The translations under genes and the position numbers were made by a program. Of a stretch of DNA of 64,000 nt, positions 17,312 through 27,330 are shown one piece after another (positions within the stretch are counted from its first letter, which is position 1; every line of letters starts with the position of its first letter). The notes under the pieces are model-generated. The model was not told the origin of the DNA. It worked only from the letters and a program-made list of their open reading frames with translations, and searched no databases. Source of the stretch: Diplonema japonicum (lineage: Eukaryota; Euglenozoa; Diplonemea; Diplonemida; Diplonemidae); NCBI GenBank assembly GCA_964019335.1, contig OZ025696.1, forward strand, positions 434,001 through 498,000, written 5' to 3'.

Positions 17312-18943
17312 AAACTGGTTTTCAAAATATTTTTGTTCACCATCCCATGGTAACCACTGCCCGTTCTTGCAAGCACCCATGCTCTCCGAGATCAAGCCCA
17401 GCCAAGGTCTTCAGGAAAGGTCCCGGGCAATGTCCACCAGGCATGTGGTGGGATGTGCAAGGTTCGGAAACATTGGGGGTGTTCTCAGCCGCAGGGGTGT
17501 TAACATTATAAAAAAGGTTTTTTTTAAAAAAAAGGGGGGGGCGGGAGAAGGGGAAGAAAGAGCTAGTGTTAGATGTGGGAGTTGGGGAAAGAGAAGGTGT
17601 TCACGGACCTCCCCATCGTATGTTTTTTTTTTTTTAATGCATTTAAGGGGGGCTAAGATGTTAAGAATCCTATCCTTTTATATGGTGAAAGAGACAAAAA
17701 AAAGGGGGGGGGGGAGAAAAAGAAATTCATTCTGATTTTGGGAAACGAAGCTAGATGGAGCTTCGCCCAAAAAACAAAAAGAAGGACCGTTCATTGAAAA
17801 AAAAAAAAAAAAAAATGAAAAAAAGACTTTCTCACCAATCGAAAGAAGGGAGGAGGCACAGGATAAGTAACGAGCAAACAGTGTACTCTTACTTTGCTTA
17901 ACCACACACTGCACCGGGTGATCGCTATTCTCCAAGGTGTATGCCATGACGAAGCTGGAGGGAGAGAGAAAAAAAAGGGGGAAAAAAAAAAGGGCTCTCC
18001 ACCACCCTCTTTTTTCTTTTTTAATCGTTCTCCCTCTATGACAAGGAGATGTATCAAAAGGTGTTTGTTCAGCAAATGGTTAAGAAGAAGGAAACCCCCT
18101 CCCCCTACATTTAGGTTTAAAAGCTTTTTTAACAGTTCATTTGAAGGAGAGAGACGGGAAGCAAATAAAAAAGGGAAGGGGAGGAGGGGCTTTTATCTCC
18201 AAGACGAGCAGTAATAGAATACAGCTACCTTTCTTTCTTTTTCTTTTTGTTAAATACGTACGTAGTTCTTTTTTTTTTTTATGGAGAAAAAAAAGGTTTT
18301 TTTTTGGGGGGGGGGAGGAAAAGAAAATTGAAAAAGATCTGGAAGAAGGAAAGAATAAAAACGAAGAGAATTTCCGTCACGCCGTCGTGAGTCGGGAGAA
18401 GGGAATGGGAAACTAGAATACCCTTGCAAACGAGCCATTAAAGAATAAATCTATGAAATCAGGACAAGAGTCTTCCCCTCCTCTCTTCTATCCCCTCTAC
18501 TTCCTTCGTGTTTCTTACAACTTTCCGGCGAACGGCTTTTTTTTATTATGCTGTGATGTAAATTGAGGTCGGCAATAATAACGACCAACATTCACAAACA
18601 AAAAAGGAGAAGAGAGAATGACAAAGGATGATTCACCAAAATGATTGGCATATTTCTGTTCTTGGAGAGGGGATAAGGCAGGCTCAACAAAATAATGTCG
18701 ATGGAGCCAAAAACAAAAAAAACAAAACAAAAAAAAGAGTCGGTTGATTGTTGCTTGTGCACAGCCGGGGTTAACCTGTAGAAGGATAAGCCCAGCAATG
18801 CTACCACTACTCTTTTTGCAACAACTATCAAATATATTGTTCAAGAACTTCTTGTTCAAGCAAAACAAGAAAAAGAAAAGAAAAGGAAGATGTGTGATGA
18901 TAGGTGGAGAGGACTCTCGAGTGCAACAGACTCCACAGCTCAC
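17312..18943. other. Duplication junction and downstream flank of astacin copy 2
   Basis: 17312-17553 is the junction between the two duplication units and is not found elsewhere in the window, apart from GTGTTCTCAGCCGCAGGGGT at 17479-17498, which matches the acetylesterase genes (about 2847 and 4622). From 17554 the sequence matches 5895-8681 without the MITE and piggyBac insertions. Probable 3' UTR of the astacin is next to 18943. No gene is seen. Confidence 0.55.
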
Positions 18944-21900
18944 CTACAGGTACAGGCGCTCGCTCTGAGTGGGTGGCTCATTCGAGGCCATACACTCAGT
19001 AAACTCATCGAGGGTGACCATGTTCGCCCTATGCCGCACGATCATGATCCCCGCCACACCAGCACACAGCGCCAGCACGGAACCAGCAATGGCCACAATG
19101 TACCACGGGAACGACCCCCCATCCTCCTCAGGCTGCATGACAGGTGCCTCCTCACCACCAAGCTCGGGAGCACTTCTCGTGCCGCTGCTTTCATTGCTGG
19201 GAGACACGGTTTCAGGCACACCACCGTCCCCTGGAGAGAACGTCCTCGGGGCTTCTGTTGTTTCCTTGCTCGGTGCCACGGTGTCTGTGGTCGTCCCGTT
19301 GCCCCCCGGTGACGCCGTCCTCGGGGGCTCAGTGGAGGTGCTTCCTGGAGAAAGCGTTTCCGGAGCCGCAGTGCTTGGTGCTTCGGTGGAAGGGGCTGCG
19401 GTGTCCCCTGGGGTCAGGGTTGCAGGGGCAGCAGTCGTTGCAGGGGATCCTGTCTTCGGTGCGGGGGTGTCTGGTGCCGCTGTCTTCCCAGGGGTGAGTG
19501 TTGCAGGAACCGAAGTGGCTGGTGCTGCAGTGTCAGGGACTGGTGTCCTTGGAGCAGGTGTTTCAGGTGCCGCTGTCTTCCCAGGGGTCAGTGTTGTTGG
19601 CGTCTGCGTTGCGGGAGCCGAAGTGGCTGGTGCTGCAGTGTCAGGGACTGGTGTCCTTGGAGCAGGAGTCACTGGTGCCGCTGTCTTCCCAGGGGTCAGT
19701 GTTGCTGGCGTCTGTGTTACAGGAGCCGTAGTGGCTGGTGCTGCAGTGTCAGGCGCTGGTGTTCTGGGTGAAGCCGTGACAGGGCTAGTTGTGTCGGGAA
19801 CAAGGGTTTCAGGAGCAGGGGTATCAGGTGCCGCTGTCTTTCCAGGGGTCAGTGTTGTTGGCGTTCGTGTTGCGGGAGCACTTGTTTCAGGAGCAGAGGT
19901 ATCAGGGGTCGGTGTCTTTGGAGCAAGTGTGTCAGGGGCTGCAGTTCTGGGAGCGAGGGTATCAGGGGCTGATGTCTTTGGAGCCGAAGTGACTGGCGCT
20001 GGTGTACTGGGTGAAGCCGTGACAGGGCTAGTTGTGTCGGGAACAGGGGTTTCAGGAGAAGAAGTTTCAGGGACTGACGTCTTTGGTGCAGGAGTGTCAG
20101 GAGCAGAGGTATCAGGGGAAGAAGTGTCAGGAGCAGAAGTGTCAGGGGCAGACGTCTTTGGTGCAGGAGTGATAGGAGCAGAGGTATCTGGAGAAGAAGT
20201 TTCAGGGGCCGACGTCCTTGGAGCAGGAGTGTCAGGAGAAGAGGTATCAGGGGCTGATGTCTTTGGAGCAGGAGTGTCAGGGGCTGTGGTTCTGGGAGCG
20301 AGGGTATCAGGGGCTGATGTCTTTGGTGTAGGAGTGTCAGGAGAAGAGGTATCAGGAGAAGAGGTATCTGGAGAAGAGGTATCAGGGGCAGAAGTATCAG
20401 GAGCAAGAGTGTCCGGGGCGGGGGTGTCTGGAGCAGGAGTGTCCGGGGCATCGGTTTTCTCCACAGCGCAGGTTGTGAAGGAGTTGTCGATGAGGATCCA
20501 CTGCCTGTAGGACTCCGGACGGTAGCAGACCTTGTACTCTGTCTCACCTTGTAGCTTCGGGAGGGTGCTGGGGCTCCACTCCGTTGCGGTCCCCACCCTC
20601 ACCATGGACCCCACGGAGGCGGAGCAGCCGTCCAGCGCCACGCACTCCGTCTCAGCATTCTTGCAGTCCGTTGTGGTGCCGGCGACGATCGCCACCTTGT
20701 CGGAGGCCGACAGCTTGTCCGTCCCGGGGTAGAAGTGGAAGACGGGGGCATCCTTCCCGGGCTTCGGGCAGGCCGGAGTGAGCGAGAGCTGCGGGTCGCG
20801 GTGGCCACAAAGCAGAGCCACAGAGTCTATGTAGCAAGCCCCCGTACCAGCCGGGGAGGTGGAGAACTGGAGCTCCGCAACCGACTCGAAGCCGTTCGGG
20901 ATCTTGGGGGCGACAGAGGTCTCCACCACCCCGTCCAAGGTCACCGTGATGTCCTTCGTCTCCCAGTTCAGTGCGAGCTCGACCTTGTGCCAGGTCCCCA
21001 GGTTCACCTTCCCGAAGTAGCTTGTTGGGTCTGTGTTCAGCTTCACTCCGAACGAGTCGCCGATCCCGATGTACACACGGATGCGCTCCCCAGTCGCCGC
21101 CTTCAGCGAAACCGACAGCTGCACGTTCTCCTTTTCTATCTGCGCAAAGAAGGAGAGGGTGGAGGCCCGGATCCCTCCCGTTGATGAAGAGTAGAGGAAA
21201 CCGTAGTCCTTGAAGGTGAAGGACCCCGCCCCTTCCTTCTTCACAGCCGTCGTGACCTCTGCGATGGAGGAGGCCACCGTCGCCGGGTCGTCGAACGGGA
21301 GGTTCACGCTGTGGTGGCACTCCCCGGGAATCTGGAACTCGAGGTCCTTGTGCGACCACACGGGTTTCGTTCCGCTCTTGAACATCGCCCCAGTGAGGTA
21401 CAGGTCCACAAGCTCAGTCGCCGAGGTGCGGAAGGTGGGCGCCGCCTTCAGAGGGCCCAGCGTCACCACCTGCCCCGCGATGGTGACGAGCGAGGTGTCG
21501 AGCATCGTCCCCCGAAGCCCGTCCCACCCCGTCGCCGACAGGTGGTCCGGTACCATCGCCTCGATCACCGCCTGCTTCGTCGCCTCCGAGTCCACCCACT
21601 CGTCGTGGTCCCCCACGAGTGTCAGCGTCATCGTCGTCCCCCCCGCCCGAAGCTGGTCCTGCGTCAGCCCCTCCACAACGCTCCCCGTCATCAGGATGTA
21701 GTCCGTACACCACAGGTGGAACTCGTCGAACCACGCCCCTCCAGATAGGCTCACTTTGCTGATCCCGTCAGGGCAGCTGCTGCTGAACCCCGAAGTCGCC
21801 TCCTTCTTCCCGTCCACGTACAGGTCCACCTTTCCAGCCCCCGCCCAGTCGACGTGCAGGTCGAAGTGGTAGAACTCCTTCGGCTCCGCTTTCAGGGTCG

Positions 21901-23494
21901 CCGTCGCCGCGGCCGTGAACCCAAGGCGCCACGCCCCGTTCGCGTACCGCACCGAGAAGCACGTCCCCGCCGAGCTGCTGAAGAACGCGGCCGGGGTCTC
22001 CGGGTCCGCGAAGCGCGCCGCGTAGAAGGTGATCCTCCGAGGCTTGCTGTGCGTCCCCAGCCCCAGCTTCCCCGCCCCAAAGACGGTGTCGTCGTTCTCG
22101 TCCCCCAGCTTCCACGACCCGGTCCCTTCCGCAAACTTCGCCACGTCCAAGAGCGACGACCCCGGATCGCCGGTCGACTCCCACGACCCGAGGTCGCCGT
22201 CGAAGGCGTTCACCTGGTTCGCAGGGCAGTCCGCGAACCCGGCGCACTCCAGCCCCCCATAGCCCCCGTCGCACTTGCACGGCGACTTCGCGTCGTTCGT
22301 GCACGTCCCGCGCTCCCCGCACACCTTCGCGTCGTTCGCCGGTACCCCGAAGCACACCGCCTCAGCGTTCACCACCGTCACCCCCACCGCACACGTCGTC
22401 TCCACCCCGTCGCTCCCCTTGAAGGTCGTCGCCAGCACGAAGTCCTTCCCCACATCCGAGGTGTCCGGGGTGAAGGCCACCTGCGCGAAGCCCACCCGCC
22501 AGATATTCCCGCCATCGGCCACAGTCTTCGTGGTGCGTGCCCCGGGTGCCGTCGTCTCCCCGTACGACACCGTCATCGTCTTCCCCTCCGCGTACAGCCC
22601 GTTGAACTCCACCAGCCACTCCTTGCTGTGCGGGATGAGGTGCTTCTTCGCCGCCCCTCCCCCTCCTCGCGACGTCCGGCAGGTCGGTGCTGTGAACTCC
22701 TTCACGCACCCGTTGTACATGAAGTCGATCGTGTCAACGTCCCCCGCCGACAGCCCCACCCGCTGCCCGATGGGTGCGGGTGCCACGATCGACGGTGACG
22801 ACCCCGCCGCGAAGTAGAACGCCCCGTAGTGCATGATGCTCCCGTAGTCGTAGGCCCCGATGCTGCGCCCAGCCGCCCCCGTCTTCGAGAACTGCCCCAA
22901 CCCAGAGGGCTTGATCTCTGCCGTGTCCACGAACACGTAGCTGTCCCTGTCGTTCCGCGTCTGCTCGTGCATGAGCCCCAGGCTGTGCCCCAGCTCGTGG
23001 ATCGTCGACCCCCCCGAGCAAGACGACGCCAGGTTGACCTGGTTCACATCGTCCACGTCCTGTGTCATCCCGAGGGGCGAGTTGCAGGCGTTCTTGTCGG
23101 AGATGAAGTACACGTACGGCTTGGCACACCCCGCCTTCGTCGCGCACCGCGTGAACCGGATGCACGTCTTCGCCTCCCAGTGCGCCACAGCGTTCAGGAT
23201 CCTCCAGTCGTCCGCCGGCAACAGGAAGCTCCCCGCGGGGTTCCTCGGATTCGTCTCCGCCGTCTCGATGTAGTACCGCACCTTCCCCTCGGGCCACAGG
23301 TTCGAGGTGGTCGCGAAGCTCGACCCCAACAGCCGCCCCTCCCGTTCTCCCGCCTGCAACGGGACCTGGATGTCCCCCTCCAACAGCGTGTAGTCGTGGT
23401 GGCTCTCCTTCGCAGCCCGTCCTTCAACGAGCAGGTCCCCTCCACCAGTAACCCCCAACAACAGCAGCAACAGGTGCCGGCAGATCCCTTTCAT
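18944..23494 (-). CDS. Giant membrane-anchored astacin-type metalloprotease, copy 2
   Basis: 1516 residues. Signal peptide about 1-26; astacin domain with HELGHSLGLMHEQTRNDRD (zinc ligands His166, His170, His176; Glu167 catalytic base) and Met-turn SIMHYG (219-224); EGF-like segment; two jelly-roll/LamG-like regions; Thr/Pro/Ala/Ser mucin-like stalk (about 1010-1450); transmembrane helix WYIVAIAGSVLALCAGVAGI; 30-residue tail. The mature enzyme starts shortly before LWPEGKVRYY, so the segment 27-65 is probably a propeptide. The stalk has about 70 more residues than copy 1, built from extra 'SSPDTSAPDT' units, which shows repeat-driven length change. The stalk is probably O-glycosylated. The cytoplasmic tail (RHRANMVTLDEFTECM) differs from copy 1. 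The ATG follows the A-rich leader and acceptor at 23644-23667. Confidence 0.92.
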   Translation of the reverse strand: MKGICRHLLLLLLGVTGGGDLLVEGRAAKESHHDYTLLEGDIQVPLQAGEREGRLLGSSFATTSNLWPEGKVRYYIETAETNPRNPAGSFLLPADDWRILNAVAHWEAKTCIRFTRCATKAGCAKPYVYFISDKNACNSPLGMTQDVDDVNQVNLASSCSGGSTIHELGHSLGLMHEQTRNDRDSYVFVDTAEIKPSGLGQFSKTGAAGRSIGAYDYGSIMHYGAFYFAAGSSPSIVAPAPIGQRVGLSAGDVDTIDFMYNGCVKEFTAPTCRTSRGGGGAAKKHLIPHSKEWLVEFNGLYAEGKTMTVSYGETTAPGARTTKTVADGGNIWRVGFAQVAFTPDTSDVGKDFVLATTFKGSDGVETTCAVGVTVVNAEAVCFGVPANDAKVCGERGTCTNDAKSPCKCDGGYGGLECAGFADCPANQVNAFDGDLGSWESTGDPGSSLLDVAKFAEGTGSWKLGDENDDTVFGAGKLGLGTHSKPRRITFYAARFADPETPAAFFSSSAGTCFSVRYANGAWRLGFTAAATATLKAEPKEFYHFDLHVDWAGAGKVDLYVDGKKEATSGFSSSCPDGISKVSLSGGAWFDEFHLWCTDYILMTGSVVEGLTQDQLRAGGTTMTLTLVGDHDEWVDSEATKQAVIEAMVPDHLSATGWDGLRGTMLDTSLVTIAGQVVTLGPLKAAPTFRTSATELVDLYLTGAMFKSGTKPVWSHKDLEFQIPGECHHSVNLPFDDPATVASSIAEVTTAVKKEGAGSFTFKDYGFLYSSSTGGIRASTLSFFAQIEKENVQLSVSLKAATGERIRVYIGIGDSFGVKLNTDPTSYFGKVNLGTWHKVELALNWETKDITVTLDGVVETSVAPKIPNGFESVAELQFSTSPAGTGACYIDSVALLCGHRDPQLSLTPACPKPGKDAPVFHFYPGTDKLSASDKVAIVAGTTTDCKNAETECVALDGCSASVGSMVRVGTATEWSPSTLPKLQGETEYKVCYRPESYRQWILIDNSFTTCAVEKTDAPDTPAPDTPAPDTLAPDTSAPDTSSPDTSSPDTSSPDTPTPKTSAPDTLAPRTTAPDTPAPKTSAPDTSSPDTPAPRTSAPETSSPDTSAPITPAPKTSAPDTSAPDTSSPDTSAPDTPAPKTSVPETSSPETPVPDTTSPVTASPSTPAPVTSAPKTSAPDTLAPRTAAPDTLAPKTPTPDTSAPETSAPATRTPTTLTPGKTAAPDTPAPETLVPDTTSPVTASPRTPAPDTAAPATTAPVTQTPATLTPGKTAAPVTPAPRTPVPDTAAPATSAPATQTPTTLTPGKTAAPETPAPRTPVPDTAAPATSVPATLTPGKTAAPDTPAPKTGSPATTAAPATLTPGDTAAPSTEAPSTAAPETLSPGSTSTEPPRTASPGGNGTTTDTVAPSKETTEAPRTFSPGDGGVPETVSPSNESSGTRSAPELGGEEAPVMQPEEDGGSFPWYIVAIAGSVLALCAGVAGIMIVRHRANMVTLDEFTECMASNEPPTQSERLYL

Positions 23495-23643
23495 GGTTCT
23501 TTTTTTTTTTCTTTTTTCTTTTCTTTTTTTCTTTTTTCTTTTTTGCGGGGTGTACGGCTTTTGCTTTTTTATTATGTCGGAAAACCTGTTTTGTATTTGT
23601 GAGTTGCGTTGAGTGCTGATGAGGATGAGGATGAGGGGGAAAC

Positions 23644-23667
23644 CTAAATGGGGAAAAGAAATGGGAA
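23644..23667 (-). promoter_or_regulatory. Probable trans-splice acceptor of astacin copy 2
   Basis: On the minus strand the (CT)n block is followed by TTTCTTTTCCCCATTTAG, about 150 bases before the ATG. A second AG after a C/T stretch lies at about 23616. The leader just before the ATG is almost purely A/G. Confidence 0.55.
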
Positions 23668-23693
23668 CAATAAAAGCAAGTTACGAGGGGGGG

Positions 23694-23694
<1 letters not shown>

Positions 23695-23790
<96 letters not shown>
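23695..23790. repeat. (GA)n microsatellite, about 48 units
   Basis: Uninterrupted GA dinucleotides preceded by about 10 G. On the coding strand this is a (CT)n pyrimidine tract about 200 bases upstream of astacin copy 2. The matching place in copy 1 has only short GA stretches (13210-13236 and 14905-14917). Confidence 0.95.
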
Positions 23791-23792
<2 letters not shown>

Positions 23793-24105
23793 CTGCTTCA
23801 ACGATATATTGCAGGTGCAAAAAGGTTGGAAATGGTGGGCTGAGTACAATGTTTTGTCTAATATTAAACTCTTTCTCTCATCTGATAGGTGGGACATTGT
23901 TGAAAATATAATCCTCATGGTTTGTTTGTTTTGTTATTGATGCAAAAAAAAGTACCTGTCAGATAATGTACCAATGTTGCCTGGTCTTCTGTCTTCTGCC
24001 TTTGACAACAAGAAGTGTTGACAACAAGAGCCAGTGTGCAGAATGACACGAATAATAATATCGCCTATTTCCTCTGAAGGCCCCTTTTTATTCATGTTTT
24101 TTTTA

Positions 24106-24928
24106 CGCTCTATATTCGCTAAGTGACCCACCAGAACCCGCATTTTGAGCTAAAAAAATTTCTAATTGCCTTTTCTAGGGCTGGAATGGATTTATTTGCG
24201 TCCGGGGCCGAATGTTCGACATATGGAATTTTTTTTGTAATAATTTTTTTTTTGGTGATTTGCCTTACTTTGTACTATACAAAATGAAGCAGCTCCGGTG
24301 GAAAAAAACACAGCACAAGTGGGGTTCGAACCCTGATGAAAAAAACCACTGCGTCGGGATTCGAACGCGACTCCTGGAACAAGGGGGCTTGACAGGTGAG
24401 CACAGTAACCACTCTACCACACAGGAATTCAAAAACTCTGACCCCCCATCTTTACTCAGGCATCCTGCATAGTGAGTGGAGTAGGTCCCTTCTTTCCACA
24501 CCAGATATCCTCTGCGATACACACTCACGATGCGCCTCAGCCCATCAACACTGTGATGAATAAACACAGAATAAGTCCCCTGTGGTGAGCCTAAAAAAAT
24601 CCGCTGGAGTGGGACTGGTCAGGAAGATGCTTCGAACCCTGTTAACCATGTTTTCAAAGGGAAAAGTGCCCAGTTGCAAAAGTTTGGCAAAAATGGCCAA
24701 AACCCAAAATGGCGACTTCCAAGGTCATTTTGGTTGGCCCCCAATATTTCTTTTTTGGAAAAATCTTTTTGGAACTTCCTTGGAACTCACCGTTCTTTCA
24801 TGTTCGACATATGGATTTTTTGGAAAAAAAAATTCAATGAACCTTTGGGCATTTTTGACATTTTTTCCCCTATAGCCCCCTATAACCCCTTTGGGACATA
24901 GGGCGGGTCACTTAGCGAATATGGAGCG
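24106..24928. mobile_element. Non-autonomous DNA element, family 'GCTAAGTGACCC', copy 1
   Basis: 24-base terminal inverted repeats with one mismatch: left end 24106-24129 (CGCTCTATATTCGCTAAGTG...) and right end 24905-24928. The matching place in duplication copy 1 (about 15206) is empty, so this is an insertion of 823 bases. Inside are a tRNA-like segment on the minus strand (24345-24425) and blocks shared, in opposite orientation, with 26674-27282 (for example TCCATATGTCGGACATGAAA-type sequence). It has no transposase. The target duplication cannot be resolved because the site is a T run. Confidence 0.8.
24345..24425 (-). other. tRNA-like sequence inside the MITE
   Basis: The minus strand contains an A-box-like TGGTAGAGTGGTTAC and a B-box-like GCGTTCGAATCCCG at tRNA-like spacing. 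A six-base acceptor-like pairing (CTGTGT with ACGCAG) and a possible long variable arm are present. The anticodon stem does not pair, so this is a degenerate tRNA-derived unit and probably not a working tRNA. A second T-arm-like GGTTCGAACCCC follows about 30 bases downstream. The related element at 26674-27282 carries the counterpart in plus orientation (27045-27070). Confidence 0.5.
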
Positions 24929-25597
24929 ATAAATCATTTTGAAAAAAGAGGGGGGGGGGGTGGGGGGTGAGGGGGGTCAAAGGCGGTGTGAGGGAGATGA
25001 CGCAGAATAAAGGTGTCTTTGAAAGGAACCTGCAGTGTGTGACAGGATCGCCTATTTCTTAGCCCTCTCCAGATAGCACTGAGCTACGTGAATTCTCACA
25101 AGCCCCACGGGTCATGGAGAAGAAAGACAGAGAGGAAGAAGAGAGGTAGAAGAAGGGGAAATAGTTTTTAGCTGCATTAAACCGCCTGGCATACGAGCAA
25201 ACTTCAAAGCAAAAAAAAAGATGTCTTCGAAAGAAAAAAGAGGATAGAAAAGGGACTCCGGGAGGAGAAAAATAAAAATTATTTGTGAATTATTAAAATT
25301 ATCTGGAAATAAATAATTTTAATTTTCGACAATAAGGAAAATAAAAAAAGAAGAAAGAGAGAAGGAAAAAAAAAAAAAAAAAAGAAACAAGAAGAAAAAA
25401 GAGGAACTGGCCGTTGTTTGTACGTGCAGGGTAAGACCTGGAGAACTGGGAAAGGTTTGTCAACCCGAAACACGTTGCCAACGTTCCCCTTTTGTTTAGA
25501 CAAGTCAAAGACTCGTTCTTGCAAAAAGAAAAGAGGAGGACTACTCCAAAAAGATATAGAAACCTTTTGAAGAGTTCCTCCTGTTAAACCAAACAAC

Positions 25598-26347
25598 TCA
25601 GATTCTACCACAGCCACCCTCTGCATTGCGGGGCGCATTGGGGTGTTTGAGGCCATGAGGATAAGTAGGCTGAGTGACGTTCTTAGTTTGCTCCTGCATT
25701 TCCTCATCATCCTTGTGAAGGGGCACAGGGTCGGCCACCTCCAGACGGGTGTAGTACATGAACCCAAAGAAAACAGGAGCCAGCGAGAAGAAAACATCGA
25801 GACACACCAAGAAGATATTTGAGGTCGTGAAGCCCATCGAGGTGCGGGCGGAGGGTGCATGGTTGCAGTCGTTTGTGGACCACGCCTCGCACGTCACATT
25901 GGCAACATCATTGTACGCATTGATCATGTCCCTGCTACACGTGCTGTTCGCAAGGCAGGGAAGCTCTGCCTCCCCACATCCTTGGAAAGAGCTCTGCCCC
26001 ACCTGACAGGAAGCAGCAACCATGACAGTGGCAGCAACTGTCATCACAACCTTCCCAACTACCACCACAACACCGTACAGGACATATACAGCCAGCATCC
26101 CACGGTTCACCTTCATTGCACCCCATAACCCAAAGGGGAAGGCCGTCCACAGGAGGATGAGCCCCGCCACAGCGGCGTTGTGCTCCGCCTTGTTGTTCTT
26201 CGTTGTGAAAAGAACGATGAGCGCAGTCACCGTGCTGAAGATGTAGGTGATGATGAAGTTCTCGATGAAGAAGTAGCGCAGCTGCTTCGCGTCGAGCATG
26301 TCCTCCCCAACAGAGGTCTTCAACAGGTTCCAGTAGGAGGTCGACAT
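25598..26347 (-). CDS. Four-span membrane protein with Cys-rich loop, copy 2
   Basis: 249 residues, identical in sequence to the product of 16500-17249: four hydrophobic spans, a cysteine-rich loop between spans three and four, and a hydrophilic tail. Complete identity, while the surrounding intergenic DNA has changed by insertions and expansions, points to recent duplication or continuing gene conversion, together with purifying selection. The leader is again T/A-rich and ends in CGACAAG before the ATG. Confidence 0.85.
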   Translation of the reverse strand: MSTSYWNLLKTSVGEDMLDAKQLRYFFIENFIITYIFSTVTALIVLFTTKNNKAEHNAAVAGLILLWTAFPFGLWGAMKVNRGMLAVYVLYGVVVVVGKVVMTVAATVMVAASCQVGQSSFQGCGEAELPCLANSTCSRDMINAYNDVANVTCEAWSTNDCNHAPSARTSMGFTTSNIFLVCLDVFFSLAPVFFGFMYYTRLEVADPVPLHKDDEEMQEQTKNVTQPTYPHGLKHPNAPRNAEGGCGRI

Positions 26348-26673
26348 CTTGTCGTTTTTTGGTTTTTTTTTTTTTCTCTTTTTTTTTTGTGTAAACCTTT
26401 TTTAAGTAGGGGCGCCTCACTTTTGTCGTTAAAAACTTATCGTTGTTTGGGGGAGGAGGGAGGGGAAAGGGGAATATAAAACGTTGCAGCTAGAGACATA
26501 GAGAGAAATGGGGAGGGGGGGGGGGGGGGGGGGTTACAAATTTTTGTATGTACAAAAACTTACTTTGCCCCCCTCTCCTATTTTTCATTACTTAAGTACA
26601 TAAATATAACTGTGCCCACCCACGTTTGTAAAAGATATTTAGTTTTCATGCTCGAGAAGAAGAAAAAAACCAA

Positions 26674-26853
26674 CGCTTCATATTCGCTAAGTGACCCGGC
26701 CTCCCGGGTTCATAGGGGTTTCAAGGGGGGGGGGGAAACCTCGAAAAATGGCAAAAATGCTCAAAGGTTTTCGCTGATCTTTTCTGTTCAAAAAATCCAT
26801 ATGTCGGACATGAAAGAACGGTGAGTTCCAAGGAAGTTCCAATAAAGCTTTTC

Positions 26854-26904
<51 letters not shown>

Positions 26905-27282
26905 AAGAAAAAGAAGAAGAAGAAGAAATCTTGGGGGCCAACCAAAATGACCTCAGTAGTCGCCATTTTGCACCTGGGCACTTTTCCCTTTTGAAGAACT
27001 GGTTCGAAGTCAGAAGGCGGCATCTTACCGTACTCACCCGTCAGGAGTCGCGGGTTCGAATCCCGACGCAGTAGTTTTTTCTCATCAGGTTCGAACTCCG
27101 CCTGTGTTGTGTTTTTTTACACCGGGGCTGCCTTTGCACAGTACAAAGTCAGGCTAATCACCAAAAGAAATCCATATGTCGGACGCAAATAAATCCGTTC
27201 CATCCCTAGAGAAAGCAATTGGAAATTCTTTTACCCCCCTCATAATGCGGGCTGTTATGGGTCACTTAGCGGATATGAAGCA
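26674..27282. mobile_element. Non-autonomous DNA element, family 'GCTAAGTGACCC', copy 2
   Basis: Terminal inverted repeats: left CGCTTCATATTCGCTAAGTG... (26674-26697), right the complement at 27259-27281 with one mismatch. Internal blocks match the element at 24106-24928 in inverted orientation. These include CATATGTCGGACATGAAAGA, the T-arm-like GGGTTCGAATCCCGACGC (27048-27065) and the stretch ending CAGTACAAAGTC. It carries a long A run (26857-26902). It is 607-609 bases long with no coding capacity. Confidence 0.75.
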
Positions 27283-27290
27283 CAAATGTA

Positions 27291-27322
<32 letters not shown>

Positions 27323-27330
27323 CTCGATGA

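Larger units (their letters stand above)
23495..25597. other. Intergenic region upstream of astacin copy 2
   Basis: It contains the A-rich leader and acceptor, a (GA)n tract (23695-23790), a stretch shared with 14905-15205, the MITE 24106-24928, and a further stretch shared with 15206-15554 and 16310-16499. No host gene is seen. Confidence 0.6.
17554..26412. repeat. Tandem segmental duplication, copy 2
   Basis: About 8.9 kb collinear with 5895-17311, with the same order and orientation: downstream flank, astacin gene, upstream flank, four-span gene. Its own additions are the MITE at 24106-24928 and a large (GA)n expansion at 23695-23790. The shorter length reflects the insertions in copy 1. 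Confidence 0.85.

Noticed and set aside
18969-20510. 513-residue open frame on the plus strand
   Set aside because: It is the complement of the astacin stalk and tail. The repetitive Pro/Thr codons keep the opposite strand open; composition is Gly/Val/Ser repeats and it has no domain. The same applies to 8707-10035.
24345-24425. Functional tRNA gene
   Set aside because: The boxes and part of the acceptor stem are present, but the anticodon arm does not pair and the sequence is part of a repeated element.
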